From Chrysomallon squamiferum (Eukaryota > Mollusca > Gastropoda > Neomphalida > Peltospiridae): a DNA stretch of 64,000 bases. Of the stretch, positions 49,130-64,000 are shown in pieces. The translations under genes were made by a program, and so were the position numbers. The stretch is taken from contig CM022677.1 in the NCBI GenBank assembly GCA_012295275.1, positions 19,049,790 through 19,113,789 on the forward strand, in the 5' to 3' direction. The first letter of the stretch is position 1. Each line of letters begins with the position of its first letter. The notes under the pieces are model-generated. The model was not told the DNA's origin. It did no database searches and saw only the letters and a list, made by a program, of their open reading frames with translations.

Positions 49130-49199
49130 ACAGTGTTTTTGATGGGTAATTAATTTTAATTAATATGGCTTAGATAATTCACGGTACAGGATAAAAAAA

Positions 49200-51200
<2,001 letters not shown>

Positions 51201-51239
51201 TTAGTGTAATAGACACATCAAACAGAGCAGTGGCAGGAA

Positions 51240-51330
51240 CGGTAAAATCACTAAGTGAAGCGATGAACAGGCTTGATCCTTCGATCTGTCATGTCGCAGT
51301 CCAACAACTGACCATTAAGCTACACTTTAT
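51240..51330 (-). mobile_element. tRNA-derived SINE-like sequence
   Basis: On the minus strand an A-box-like tagcttaatgg (51322-51312; 10 of 11 to TRGCNNAGYGG) is followed after 33 bp by a B-box-like gatcaagcc (51278-51270; full match to GWTCRANNC). Stems, acceptor especially, do not pair well, so a functional tRNA is unlikely. Boundaries and tail not defined. Confidence 0.45.
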
Positions 51331-51736
51331 TCAGTTTGAACTGGGGGTCGTATGTTGAATGTTAAAATTTGACCAATGTCCACTGGACGGATTAGAACCA
51401 AAATACTTCAGCTTCAGAATTCAGTGATTAAATATTAAGCATTAGATTTATTGGGAATCAACTGTTTCTAATAACAAAATAATACAAAAATGCAATAAAT
51501 GTTTATTAGTTACTCGTTTTCTTATTATTTTTCTTCTTTCTTCTTCTTCTTCTTCTTCTTTATTTTATTTATTTTATTTTATTACTGAAAGTTTTGTATA
51601 TTTCGAAATGAGTTTATCGTTCAATCAATAAAATGTCAAGTTTGCCACTTTGGTTATGAAAGAGATACAGAAAATTAATGTAATCCAGAGAGATTAAAAC
51701 ATATACAAGAAAGAACACCAACAAGACTTTTCCATT

Positions 51737-51737
<1 letters not shown>

Positions 51738-51815
<78 letters not shown>

Positions 51816-51995
51816 CTGTGTTTCGTCCCTCTATCAATCATTTTCAATCATTTTCAATCTATCTATCGGCTTCTCTTTTAATTTCAAGCCGCCGTCGGTG
51901 GCCAAAATTAGTAATTCCGAAATTCCGATTATCGACAAGAACCTTATCTCGTTTCTTCCATATTAAGCTAACCTTTGTGTTACCAAAGACGGTAG
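51738..51995 (+). repeat. (TC)n plus linked dispersed repeat, copy 2
   Basis: (TC)n, then aatctgtgtttcgtccctct, then after a 70-bp insertion relative to copy 1 agtaattccgaaattcc, cgacaagaaccttat and ctaacctttg. Same order as at 36579. Confidence 0.7.
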
Positions 51996-51999
51996 AAGC

Positions 52000-52554
52000 A
52001 GAGTAAAATGTCACTTTTGATGACGTACTCACAAGTTTATGCGCTGAAAAAAAAAATGAAGGTGACATTATCAGCTCGTTCGTGTGTTTTTTTGGGAAAC
52101 CACAACATTAAAGCGAACATAAACCTAATTCCTCAAGGGATCAGTAAAAACGCCGTAGGGAACAATGGTAACAGTTTTCAAAGAGATTATTATCATCGTC
52201 ATTATTATTATTTTTTTCTATTTTTATTTTATTTTATTATTTATTTATTTTTTATTCTAATTTTTTTTTTTTTTTTTAAATTTTATTTTACTATTATTTA
52301 TTGATTTCATTTTCTTTCCTTTTAAATAACTAAATACATTATGAATTAAAAAAAATAAAAAAAAAATAAAAAAAAAAAACTGAAAAAATAATATTTTTTT
52401 TTTTTTTTGTTTTTGTTTGTTTAAAAAATATCGAATAATCATATTTTAAAATAAAATTCAATGAAACAATTCAAAAATTGAAATAACTAATCTGGTGAAT
52501 TTAAAATTACTTTAATAAAGGTATTGATTTTCCTTCATTTACTGCTGTTGTATT

Positions 52555-52635
<81 letters not shown>

Positions 52636-53425
52636 CTTTCAGTACAATGTCATTTGTTATTCTTCTTATTCTTCTTTTTCTTATTCTCCTTCTTCTTCTT
52701 CTTCTTATTATTATTATTAGAGTAGTAGTAGTTGTTGTTGTTGCTGTTGTTATTAAAGATTCCATAACCATTCACACTCGGCTTATTACCGAATTCACCA
52801 TAAGTCTTCTGTTTTAATTAGCTTTGGCTTGTTACGTCATTACTTACGGAAATTACCGAGGTGTCACAAGTGTCTTAGTATTACTAGCTGTTTGTTGTGA
52901 TCATATAATAAGAGTCATTAATCTTGAAATTACTAATGATTTCTATTACCAGGTAATTTAGGAGATGAAGAAGAAAGTAAAATTAAAACGAGAAGAAACA
53001 AGAGAAAGACATATGACGTACGAATTTATTTATGACGTAACGTCTTTACGATCTAAGAATTCGTATGTTTGGGTCTTTACCATATCGTTTTATTAATATC
53101 TAGTTAAGCTCGTTACTTTTATTTATTTGTTTGTTTATTTTTTAAATTTACTATGATTAGATACAAAGTGTCAGTAAAAAAAATTTTAAATCCGTTAAAT
53201 CATTTCATTTTTATTACTGTGTTATCACTTCTTAATTTTAATTATGTTAATTTTTGTTTATTATTATTGTTATTGTTGATTTTTATATTATTATTACTGT
53301 TATTATTATTGTTGTTGTTGTTGTTATTAATTTGTTGTTCTTGTCATTGTTTCATTTTGTCGCTTTTTATTATATTTTGTTTTGTTTTGTTTTTGTTTAC
53401 TTAAATATTATTATTATCATTATTA

Positions 53426-53476
<51 letters not shown>

Positions 53477-53570
53477 TTATTATTATTATTTCATAATTTT
53501 TCAAAATAATAACAATTAAACAATAAAACACCGAAAAGTATTTTTTCCCTTTTTTTTTTTTTTTTTTTTT
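52000..53570. other. Intergenic spacer, repeats only
   Basis: T- and A-rich runs at 52205-52410, (TA)n at 52558-52589, (AG)n at 52598-52632, (TTC)n/(ATT)n/(GTT)n at 52660-52755, (ATT)n at 53405-53490 and poly-T at 53550-53571. Nothing coding recognised. Confidence 0.6.
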
Positions 53571-53576
53571 TAATCT

Positions 53577-53582
53577 TTTATT
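53577..53582 (-). promoter_or_regulatory. Polyadenylation signal of the GPCR gene
   Basis: AATAAA on the minus strand about 220 bp after the GPCR stop codon. Other A/T-rich matches exist nearby. Confidence 0.4.
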
Positions 53583-53803
53583 TTAATGACCAAGCACAAA
53601 TAACATTTTACAAATATATATATATATATATGTATATATAACCGTGTTGAAATTTTAATCTCCGGGCTTTTAGACCATCCGCACTGAATGACGCAATGAA
53701 AGGCATTGATGACGTTCACACTCTCTGTGTCTCTCTCTCACACCCACGTGTTTCCGCATCTGACGTCAGGCGTACGTACAAACGGACGACGTTTGGCGTG
53801 ACG

Positions 53804-54358
53804 TCACAGCAGCGCTATGTCGTCCTTCGCCTTCGTCGTGGTCACGCCCGTGCTCCTGTCCCAGTTGAACATCTTCTTCAGCTCGAACCGGAACAGCTTC
53901 CCGGACAAAATGTAGATGAAGAAATTGCAGCCGTAGTTGACGTCGGTGACGAGTTCGCAGAGGTCTTTGAACGGACTTATCCGCACGAGGAGCAGGCCGG
54001 CGTCGAGCGACGTCGAGGTTGCTATGACGACGTATGCCACGATGGAGACGATCAGCGACGGCAGCAGGGTTATGACGTAGATGAAGGAAATCGTCAGCAG
54101 CATCAGCGTCGTTTTGTGTCGGCTGGAGACCACGTTGCGCGTCCTCGGCAACGAGCTGTCGTCCGTATTGCGCATGCTCCTGACGCGGTATATCCGGCCC
54201 AGCACGAGCGTGTTGCAGATGAGCACCAGGGTGACGGGCAGGATGAAGACGAGGCTGAACTGGTAGAGGTACACGTGGAGAGCTGTGTACGTCTTGAGGT
54301 GGTCGCTCAGCGCGGCACATTCAGAGTTCACTTTACCAACCATAAACAACCTGAACAC
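53804..54358 (-). CDS. Rhodopsin-family (peptide-type) GPCR, last exon, TM5-TM7
   Basis: The acceptor GTGTTTCAG at 54361 opens a 185-codon exon ending in TGA. It encodes the second extracellular loop with its Cys (NSECAAL), TM5 (LYQFSLVFILPVTLVLICNT), a short basic third loop, TM6 (TISFIYVITLLPSLIVSIVA with the conserved Pro), TM7 (DVNYGCNFFIYILSGKLFRF) and a short tail. The NPxxY motif is changed to N-F-F-I-Y, common in invertebrate FMRFamide-like and other neuropeptide receptors. It would couple a ligand, probably a peptide, to G proteins at the plasma membrane. Upstream exons (TM1-TM4) must lie beyond the minisatellite, probably outside the window; none was found to 64 kb. Family sure, ligand inferred. 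Confidence 0.85.
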   Translation of the reverse strand: MFRLFMVGKVNSECAALSDHLKTYTALHVYLYQFSLVFILPVTLVLICNTLVLGRIYRVRSMRNTDDSSLPRTRNVVSSRHKTTLMLLTISFIYVITLLPSLIVSIVAYVVIATSTSLDAGLLLVRISPFKDLCELVTDVNYGCNFFIYILSGKLFRFELKKMFNWDRSTGVTTTKAKDDIALL

Positions 54359-54399
54359 CTGAAACACAAATAGAGTAGTGTCACTGTAATATCACTGTA

Positions 54400-55490
54400 T
54401 TAGTATTAATAAAACCCGAAACACAAGTACAGTAGTGTTAACAGTACCACACACCTACAGTAGTGTTAATAGTAACAGTACAACACAAGTACAGTAGTGT
54501 TAATAGTAACAGTACGACACAAGTACAGTAGTGTTAATAGTAACAGTACAACACAAGTACAGTAGTATCAATAGTAACAGTACAACACAAGTACAACTAC
54601 AGTAGTGTTAATAGTAACACTACCACATAAACAACCTGAAAACCTGAAACACAAGTACAGTAGTATCACTGTATTAATAGAAACACTACCACACAAACAA
54701 TCTGAAAACCTGAAACACAAGTACAGCAATATCACTGTAATATCACTATATTAGTGGTAATAAAACCTGAAACACAAGTACAGTAGTATCACTGTATTAA
54801 TAGTAACACTGTATTAATAGTAACACTACAACACAAGTACAGTAGTATCACTGTATTAATAGTAACACTACAACACAAGTACAGTAGTATCACTGTATTA
54901 ATAGTAACACTACCATACAACTACAAGTACAGTAGTATCACTGTATAGTAACAGTACCACATAAACAACCTGAAAACCTGAAACACAAGTACAGTAGTGT
55001 TAACAGTACCACACACCTACAGTAGTGTTAATAGTAACAGTACAACACAAGTACAGTAGTGTTAATAGTAACAGTACCACACAAATACAGTAGTATCACT
55101 GTAAACTCATTGTATTAGTATTAATAAAACCTGAAACACAAGTACAGCAATATCACTGTAATATCACTATATTAGTGGTAATAAAACCTGAAACACAAGT
55201 ACAGTAGTGTTAATAGTAACAATACCACAGAAACACAAGTACAGTAGTGTTAACAGTAACAGTACCACATAAACAACCTGAAAACCTGAAATACAAGTAC
55301 AGTAGTGTTAATAGTAACAATACCACAGAAGTACAAGTACAGTAGTGTTAATAGTAACAATACCACACAAGTACAAGTACAGTAGTGTTAATAGTAACAC
55401 AAATACAGTAGTGTTAACAGTAACAATACAACACAAATACAGTAGTGTTAACAGTAACAATACAACACAAATACAGTAGTATCACTGTAA
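54400..55490. repeat. Irregular minisatellite (acagtagtgttaatagtaac units)
   Basis: Units of about 34-50 bp sharing acaagtacagtagt, gttaatagtaacagtac and, at intervals, cctgaaaacctgaaacac. The last piece resembles the intron border next to the GPCR exon, which may be where the array began. It is the GPCR intron. Confidence 0.85.
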
Positions 55491-56870
55491 TATCACTGTA
55501 TTAGTACTAATAAAACCTGAAACACGATTACAGTACTGTTAATAGTAACACTACAACACAACTACAAGTACAGTAGTATCACTGTGTTAATAGTAACACT
55601 ACCACACAAATACAGTAGTATCACTGTGTTAATAGTAACAGTACAACACAAACACAGTAGTATCACTGTATTAATAGTAACAGTACAACACAAACACAGT
55701 AGTATCACTGTATTAATAGTAACACTACCACACAAATACAGTAGTATCACTGTGTTAATAGTAACAGTACAACACAAATACAGTAGTATCACTGTGTTAA
55801 TAGTAACAGTACAACACAAACACAGTAGTATCACTGTATTAATAGTAACAGTACAACACAAATACAGTAGTATCACTGTGTTAATAGTAACAGTACAACA
55901 CAAACACAGTAGTATCACTGTGTTAATAGTAACAGTACAACACAAATACAGTAGTATCACTGTGTTAATAGTAACAGTACAACACAAACACAGTAGTATC
56001 ACTGTATTAATAGTAACACTACCACACAAATACAGTAGTATCACTGTATTAATAGTAACACTACCACACAAATACAGTAGTATCACTGTCTTAATAGTAA
56101 CAGTACAACACAAACACAGTAGTATCACTGTATTAATAGTAACACTACCACACAAATACAGTAGTATCACTGTCTTAATAGTAACAGTACAACACAAACA
56201 CAGTAACACTACCACACAAACACAGTAGTATCACTGTATTAATAGTAACACTACCACACAAACACAGTAGTATCACTGTATTAATAGTAACACTACCACA
56301 CAAACACAGTAGTATCCCTGTATTAATAGTAACACTACCACACAAACACAGTAGTATCATTGTGTTAATAGTAACACTACCACACAAATACAGTAGTATC
56401 CCTGTCTTAATAGTAACAGTACAACACAAACACAGTAACACTACCACACAAACACAGTAGTATCACTGTATTAATAGTAACACTACCACACAAATACAGT
56501 AGTATCACTGTATTAATAGTAACACTACCACACAAACACAGTAGTATCACTGTGTTAATAGTAACACTACCACACAAACACAGTAGTATCACTGTGTTAA
56601 TAGTAACACTACCACACAAACACAGTAGTATCACTGTGTTAATAGTAACACTACCACACAAACACAGTAGTATCACTGTATTAATAGTAACACAAACACA
56701 CAAATACAGTAGTATCATTGTGTTAATAGTAACACTACCACACAAATACAGTAGTATCACTGTATTAATAGTAACACTACAACACAAATACAGTAGTATC
56801 ACTGTGTTAATAGTAACAGTACAACACAAACACAGTAGTATCACTGTGTTAATAGTAACACAAACAACAA
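55490..56870. repeat. 42-bp minisatellite, about 32 copies
   Basis: Regular units of acagtagtatcactgtgtta followed by atagtaacagtacaacacaaac. Because 42 is a multiple of three, both strands stay open for hundreds of bases (VLIVTVQHKHSSIT on plus; TVILLYLCGSVTIN on minus). No gene implied. Confidence 0.95.
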
Positions 56871-56990
56871 AAACAACAACTCTAACAATAATAATAATAA
56901 CACTAACAAACTCGACCTCTCCGTAAAATAAAGCTACACACTTCCAATGTTAATTCGTGTGTCTTTCCCTCCTCCCTCCCTCTCTCAATG

Positions 56991-56994
<4 letters not shown>

Positions 56995-57083
<89 letters not shown>

Positions 57084-57151
57084 AATAAAAATTAATAATA
57101 ACAATAACAATAATATCAACCTCACAGTACATTAAAACTTCAATTTCATGT

Positions 57152-57207
<56 letters not shown>
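56995..57207 (+). repeat. Two (TC)n arrays
   Basis: (TC)n at 56995-57080 and 57155-57208, separated by A/T-rich sequence with aataataa. Confidence 0.96.
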
Positions 57208-57209
<2 letters not shown>

Positions 57210-57299
57210 AGAATATTAATGGAAGCAAAAAAAAAAATTATCGCTGCAAAGCAAATTATTATTATTATTATTATAAATTTTTTTTTTTTTTTTTTTTTT

Positions 57300-57660
57300 T
57301 TTTGGCTCTCTCGCTCGCTGCTCGTTCAGATTTCAGTGTGGGTTACACAAAGGTGAGATTCTGACGATGACAGATTCCTGCATGCATTGCCTCTGGCTGT
57401 CAGTTTTCTCGTGGTTTGTTACACGACTTCTGAACAATAGCAGTAACACAGCTGCCTGCACGTACAGCGACAGCGAAAACAGCGGGAAAAGAAAGCGGAG
57501 ACCGGCTCGAAATGATCAAACAGCGCGAGTTGAGTCGCTTATTTTTAAACGAGAATGACAGTGGCAGAGAGGAAATGATAACTATTTATAGAAACACATG
57601 TACGTACGTACAGACATGCTTATATATATATATATATATAGACAGGTGTGTGACAGAGAG
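57300..57660 (+). other. CpG-containing segment with one unassigned open frame
   Basis: 57367-57558 is open for 63 codons (MTDSCMHCLWLSVFSWFVTR...RLVSSNTAAC-like, then a basic SGKRKRRPARND stretch). A hydrophobic start followed by a dibasic-rich part could suggest a small secreted peptide, but there is no homology, splice context or second support. Probably chance. Confidence 0.15.
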
Positions 57661-57673
57661 ATATAGAAGATAC

Positions 57674-57875
<202 letters not shown>

Positions 57876-57899
57876 GAGCGAGCGAGAGAAATGATACCT

Positions 57900-60800
57900 G
57901 TATTTTATTTATCTTATCTATTGTATGTATTTTTTTCTATCTGTCTGTCTGTGTAATCTGTTTCATTTTTCACTCTGTCGTTTTATCTGTGTGTGTATCT
58001 GTGTGTGTTTGTGTGTATATATATATATCCATATGTCTACCAATTGTTCTATCAGTCTTTCTTTGTATTTTTCTACCAACAATCTCATACTGTTTGTCAA
58101 TTTAATGTACTTTTCTACAGATAACAGGTTTCTAAAATTTTCTTCAATTTTCTTCTTCTTTTCCTTTATTGCTTCGTGTTAGTCTTTATTAAAATGAAGA
58201 CGAGTTCCAAAAATAAAACGAAAAATGTCTTTTCTCGAGATCTTTTTCTTTTCACACCCACAAATGCACACCCACGATCACCACACCCCTAATTTCTCCT
58301 CCCACAGAATTCAGTAATAATAGTGACTGCTTTTGTTTTCAAAACTGTTGGTTATTGTGAGTCGTAATTTGAAATAGAAGAGACAGTCCAGAAAGCGTTA
58401 AGGCCAAGTAATAATACTTATTCGGTTCTGGTAAACCGTCGAGAAATGCAGAGTAGGTAGGTGGGAGAAACTTGAAGGAGATATTTATTTATTTGTTTGT
58501 TTGTATGTATGTGTGTGTGTATTTGTGTATGTATGTGTGTGTATGTGTGTATGTATGTATGTATATGAATGTATGTATGTTTGTTTGTTTGTCATTATTA
58601 TTATTATTATTATTGTTATTATTATTATTATCATTTATGTACCCATACACATATACATATAATATATATAGATAGATAGACAGACAGACAGACAGATAGA
58701 TAGATAGACAGATATGTAAGAAAAAAAATTAATTAAATAATAATACCAAATAAATAAAAATTAACTTGCGCGCGCGCGTGTACGTAAATGTGTGTGCGTG
58801 CGTGTGCGCGTTAATCTATACGCTTCCTAATCCTCTCTACATTAGGAAATCTTTCTTTAAAACTTTCTAATCATAATCCGTAGCGAAAATTACTTGTAAA
58901 ACCATTACAAAAAGCGTTTCATTTAATCCGATTTACCGGCTTTAGCTTCTCGGGCGATGTCAGAAAATTAACGCTAGCTTAGAGCAGAGACATTCTAAAA
59001 ACGTTAAGGCGCAACCACACTAGATAATTTACACAAACCTTTTTTTATATTATTACTATTACGACGAGTAGAGTTGCTGCTGTTGCTGCTGCTGTTGCTG
59101 CTGATGATACTACTACTATTACATCTGCTACTACTACTGCTACTGCTACACCTATTAATGCTAATGCAGGCTTTTGCTATTGTTATTCCTGTTACCGTTG
59201 TTATTAATGTGATGTTGTTATTGTTGTTATTATTATTATTATTATGATTATTATTATTATTATTGTGTTACTGTTTTAATGAGTATTCTTATGTGCAGTA
59301 ATTATTATTATCTTCTTAAATTTTACTTATTTATTTATTTATTCTTTCATTTTCTTTCTTTCTTTCTTTCTTTTTTTTTTTTTTGTATTAATTTAATTAA
59401 TTAATTTATTTTTATATTTATTTATTTAGATACTAATTATATAAACAATTACTAATGTAAGTACTCTTTCTAGAAATATCCATATCCTTCAAACATGAAA
59501 AATCTGAAAATTTTGCGGCGTGAATATTTCTTCAAAACGAAAACATATAACGTAAAATATTTTCAGTTATTTGACACAAAAAAAAAGAATAAAATAACGT
59601 ACAATATGTTCTGTTATTTGACAAAAAAAAAAAAAATAAATAAATAAAATAAAATAAAATAAAATAACGTAAAATATTTTCTGTTATTTGACAAAAAAAA
59701 AAAAAAAAAAAAAATAGAATAAAATAACGTAAAATATTTTCTGTTATTGCACAAAAAAGAATAAAACAAAATAACATAAAATATGTTCTGTTATTGCACA
59801 AAAAAAAAAAAAATAAAAAAAAAAAAGAATCAAATATAACAGAAAAAGTCGTAAGACCCAGTTTTACGTTTGACGTTATCTGCTTGTGGCAATTTATCCG
59901 ATGACCGTCGTCTTTGTCGGCTGCTCTTTTCAAAATGGCGCGTTTTCTTGTAACGCTAATAAACGAAGAGACGTCCATCGACAACATTCGCAGATTTGTT
60001 AAAAGATCTTTATGAGCAAGCAAATGTCTGCTTAGACCTGGTGTCAAATGAAGAAACATGTTTGATTTACAAACGAGAAGAGGAAAACTAATTTTCAAAA
60101 ATACAGTGGCTAGAGGTGGTAGAATCAGTTTCTTGTTTGTTGGGGTTTGATTTTCGAGATATTGGTTTTGTTTGTTTTTTATAATCATGGGTTTTTTTTT
60201 TTTAAACTTTTTTGCATTCTTTATGATCTTCTTGTTGTTTTTCTTTGCTCGTGGGTATTCCGTTTCGAATTCATAATTGTCTTCGTTTTTTTTTTTTTTT
60301 TATTTTTATTTTTTTTTTTTTTTTTTTCCTTTTTCTTTCGTGTCGGGTTACATTTCTTCGTTTTTTTTTTTTTTTTTTTTTTTCTGTTTTCTTCTGTGTT
60401 TCTTTTCCTCTCTTTTTCTTCTTTGTTGTTATCTTTTCTGTTATTTCGTGTTAGTTTTTCTTCTTTTTTTATCTTCCTTTATTTTCTCTTCATTTCTTGT
60501 TTTTTTTTTCCTCTTTCTTCTTTTTTTTTTTCTTTTGTTGTTTTTCTTCCTTTCTTTATCTCCTTCCTTCCTTCTTTCTTTTCTGTCCTTTCTTTCGTTT
60601 TTCTTTCCTCTTCTCCATCTTATTTTGCTCCTTTCGAAATCTTTCTTCTCCTTTCTTCTTCTTCTTCTTCTTCTTCTTCTTCTTCTTCTTCACTCGAAAA
60701 CTGTCATTCATACTTTTCATACTATTACCACAATAACAACAAGAACTATTAAAACTATCCAGTGTTAGAACTGCTGCTATAATACTACTAACGCTGGGAC

Positions 60801-60913
60801 TTCTACTGCTACTGCAACACCAACACCAACAGCCGTTAGTAGGGAATGAACTTTAAAATGTGTCAAGAAAGATTTGTGGATTATGAATTGATGATTTATG
60901 AAAAATATATGTA

Positions 60914-60958
<45 letters not shown>

Positions 60959-61207
60959 TATAACAAAAATAATAATGATGATGATGATATAATAATAACA
61001 ACAACAATAATAATAATAATAATAATAAAAATAATGATAATGATAATAATAACAAAAATAATAATAATGATGATAAAGTAGTAATAGTAGTAGTAGTAAT
61101 AAATAAATAAATAAATAAAATAAAATAAAAAATAAAATAAAAAAAAAAAAAAAATTCAACAAATCAAAAAAACAAACCACAAACAAAACATTAACAAATA
61201 ACTGACG

Positions 61208-61241
<34 letters not shown>

Positions 61242-61300
61242 ACGAAAATAAAGAAGACGAAGAAGAAAAAGCAAACAAACGAATTATTTGAAATAGCAAC
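57900..61300. other. Repeat-rich spacer, no gene recognised
   Basis: Contains (TG/ATG)n at 58495-58590, (GATA/GACA)n at 58665-58712, an alternating cg/tg stretch at 58768-58810, (GCT/ACT/ATT)n at 59070-59260, a tandem repeat at 59560-59830, an almost pure pyrimidine stretch at 60275-60690, (AAT)n at 60916-61090 and poly-A at 61210-61238. The only non-repetitive CpG-rich part is 59870-60120. Confidence 0.6.
59560..59830. repeat. About 55-75-bp tandem repeat with poly-A
   Basis: Units aataaaataacgtaaaatat followed by tttctgttatttgac and a variable poly-A run recur at 59550, 59595, 59665, 59727 and 59775. Confidence 0.8.
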
Positions 61301-61554
61301 ATCAGACACGTTCTTGACAGATTTTTTTTTATTACTCTGCGGCTAAGAAAGAAGTGAGTTAGTGTTTCGTGTTTTCTCGTTTTCTAAATTTGGACTCAGT
61401 CTGTCAGATCAACGCGATTTCAGGTTAATATATATTTTTGCGCCAAGACATCGACTGTTTGTCGACATATTTTTACCCAAGGTGGTTTGATGCAGACGTC
61501 TGCGTATCTGCTGATGTGGTTTATATAAAAGTTTCAGTACATCGAGGTCTTCTC

Positions 61555-61860
61555 GTGTTAAAGATTATGTATATCGAGACTGGTATATCGGTACTGATTA
61601 TTAAATCGATATAATCAATATCAGTATGGCAGTCTCGATATATCTGATCTTGATTATATCGATATTAATTATGTCAAGGTCTTGTCGTGTAAAAGATTAT
61701 GTATATCGAGACTGGTATATCGGTACTGATTATATCGATATAATCAATATCACTATGGCAGTCTCGATATATCTAATCTTGATTATATGTCGAGGTGTTC
61801 GATAAAAATTATGTATAGAGACTGGTATATCGGTACCATTATATCGCCCAGTGTATTCTC
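61555..61860. repeat. About 130-bp tandem repeat containing an inverted repeat
   Basis: Units begin aaagattatgtatatcgag near 61559 and 61691; a shortened unit begins near 61806. Within each full unit tatatcgagactg is matched by cagtctcgatata about 55 bp later, enough to fold a long hairpin. Spacer: atcgatataatcaat, itself partly palindromic. Confidence 0.85.
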
Positions 61861-61939
61861 GTTATCGATCTTGATTACCAGTACCATTCGAGAAAATTAC
61901 TACCATTAGTCTACAACTACTATAATTATTGCTACCAGA

Positions 61940-64000
<2,061 letters not shown>

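Noticed and set aside
51254-51330. Functional tRNA gene
   Set aside because: Pol III boxes are present but acceptor and T stems do not pair.
55562-56844. Long open frames with 14-residue repeats on both strands
   Set aside because: They follow from a 42-bp minisatellite and lack signal peptide, splice context or family similarity.

Overview
The window is eukaryotic and most likely from a lophotrochozoan animal, probably a mollusc. Genes have GT-AG introns and symmetric phase-1 introns at Ig/FN3 domain borders, and spacers are saturated with microsatellites and minisatellites: (TC)n, (ATT)n, (AGT)n and homopolymers. The species call is inference. I see no operons, phage, CRISPR or rRNA. Nearly all short open frames lie inside simple repeats and are not genes.

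Layout. (1) 1.6-16.3 kb, minus strand: the first twelve coding exons of an Ig/FN3 receptor. A signal-peptide exon is followed by four Ig domains and FN3 domains; the third FN3 runs off the left edge. Domain order and motifs fit the DCC/neogenin/protogenin group best. Intron phases agree across every junction. (2) 16.9-18.2 kb, plus strand: a weakly supported divergent spliced transcript. (3) 18.9-30.1 kb, minus strand: a cluster of decayed RING-finger fragments of the form C-x2-C...C-G-H-S-F-C-x2-C-L-Q...C-P-F-C, duplicated many times. It includes a 150-bp tandem array and a roughly 340-bp triplicate. No intact gene was found. (4) 35.7-48.7 kb, plus strand: a very large two-exon gene. A 60-codon signal-peptide exon precedes an 11-kb exon for a basic, then Thr/Ser/Asn-rich, repeat-filled secreted protein ending in an eight-cysteine cluster. 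The reading frame is broken seven times, mostly at short homopolymers, so the model is either an assembly with indel errors or a recently damaged gene. (5) 53.8-54.4 kb, minus strand: the last exon of a rhodopsin-like, peptide-type GPCR (TM5-TM7). Its upstream intron holds a 42-bp minisatellite of over 1.3 kb. (6) 57-64 kb: repeats only, with one hairpin-containing tandem repeat.

The genes show no common pathway. The receptor and the GPCR are cell-surface proteins, the giant protein is predicted to be secreted, and the RING cluster looks like remains of a lineage-expanded E3-ligase (TRIM-like) family. Main points for follow-up: the giant secreted protein with its nested internal duplications and frame breaks, the RING fragment cluster, and a (TC)n-linked dispersed repeat. 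All similarity statements come from reading motifs by eye; no database search was run.
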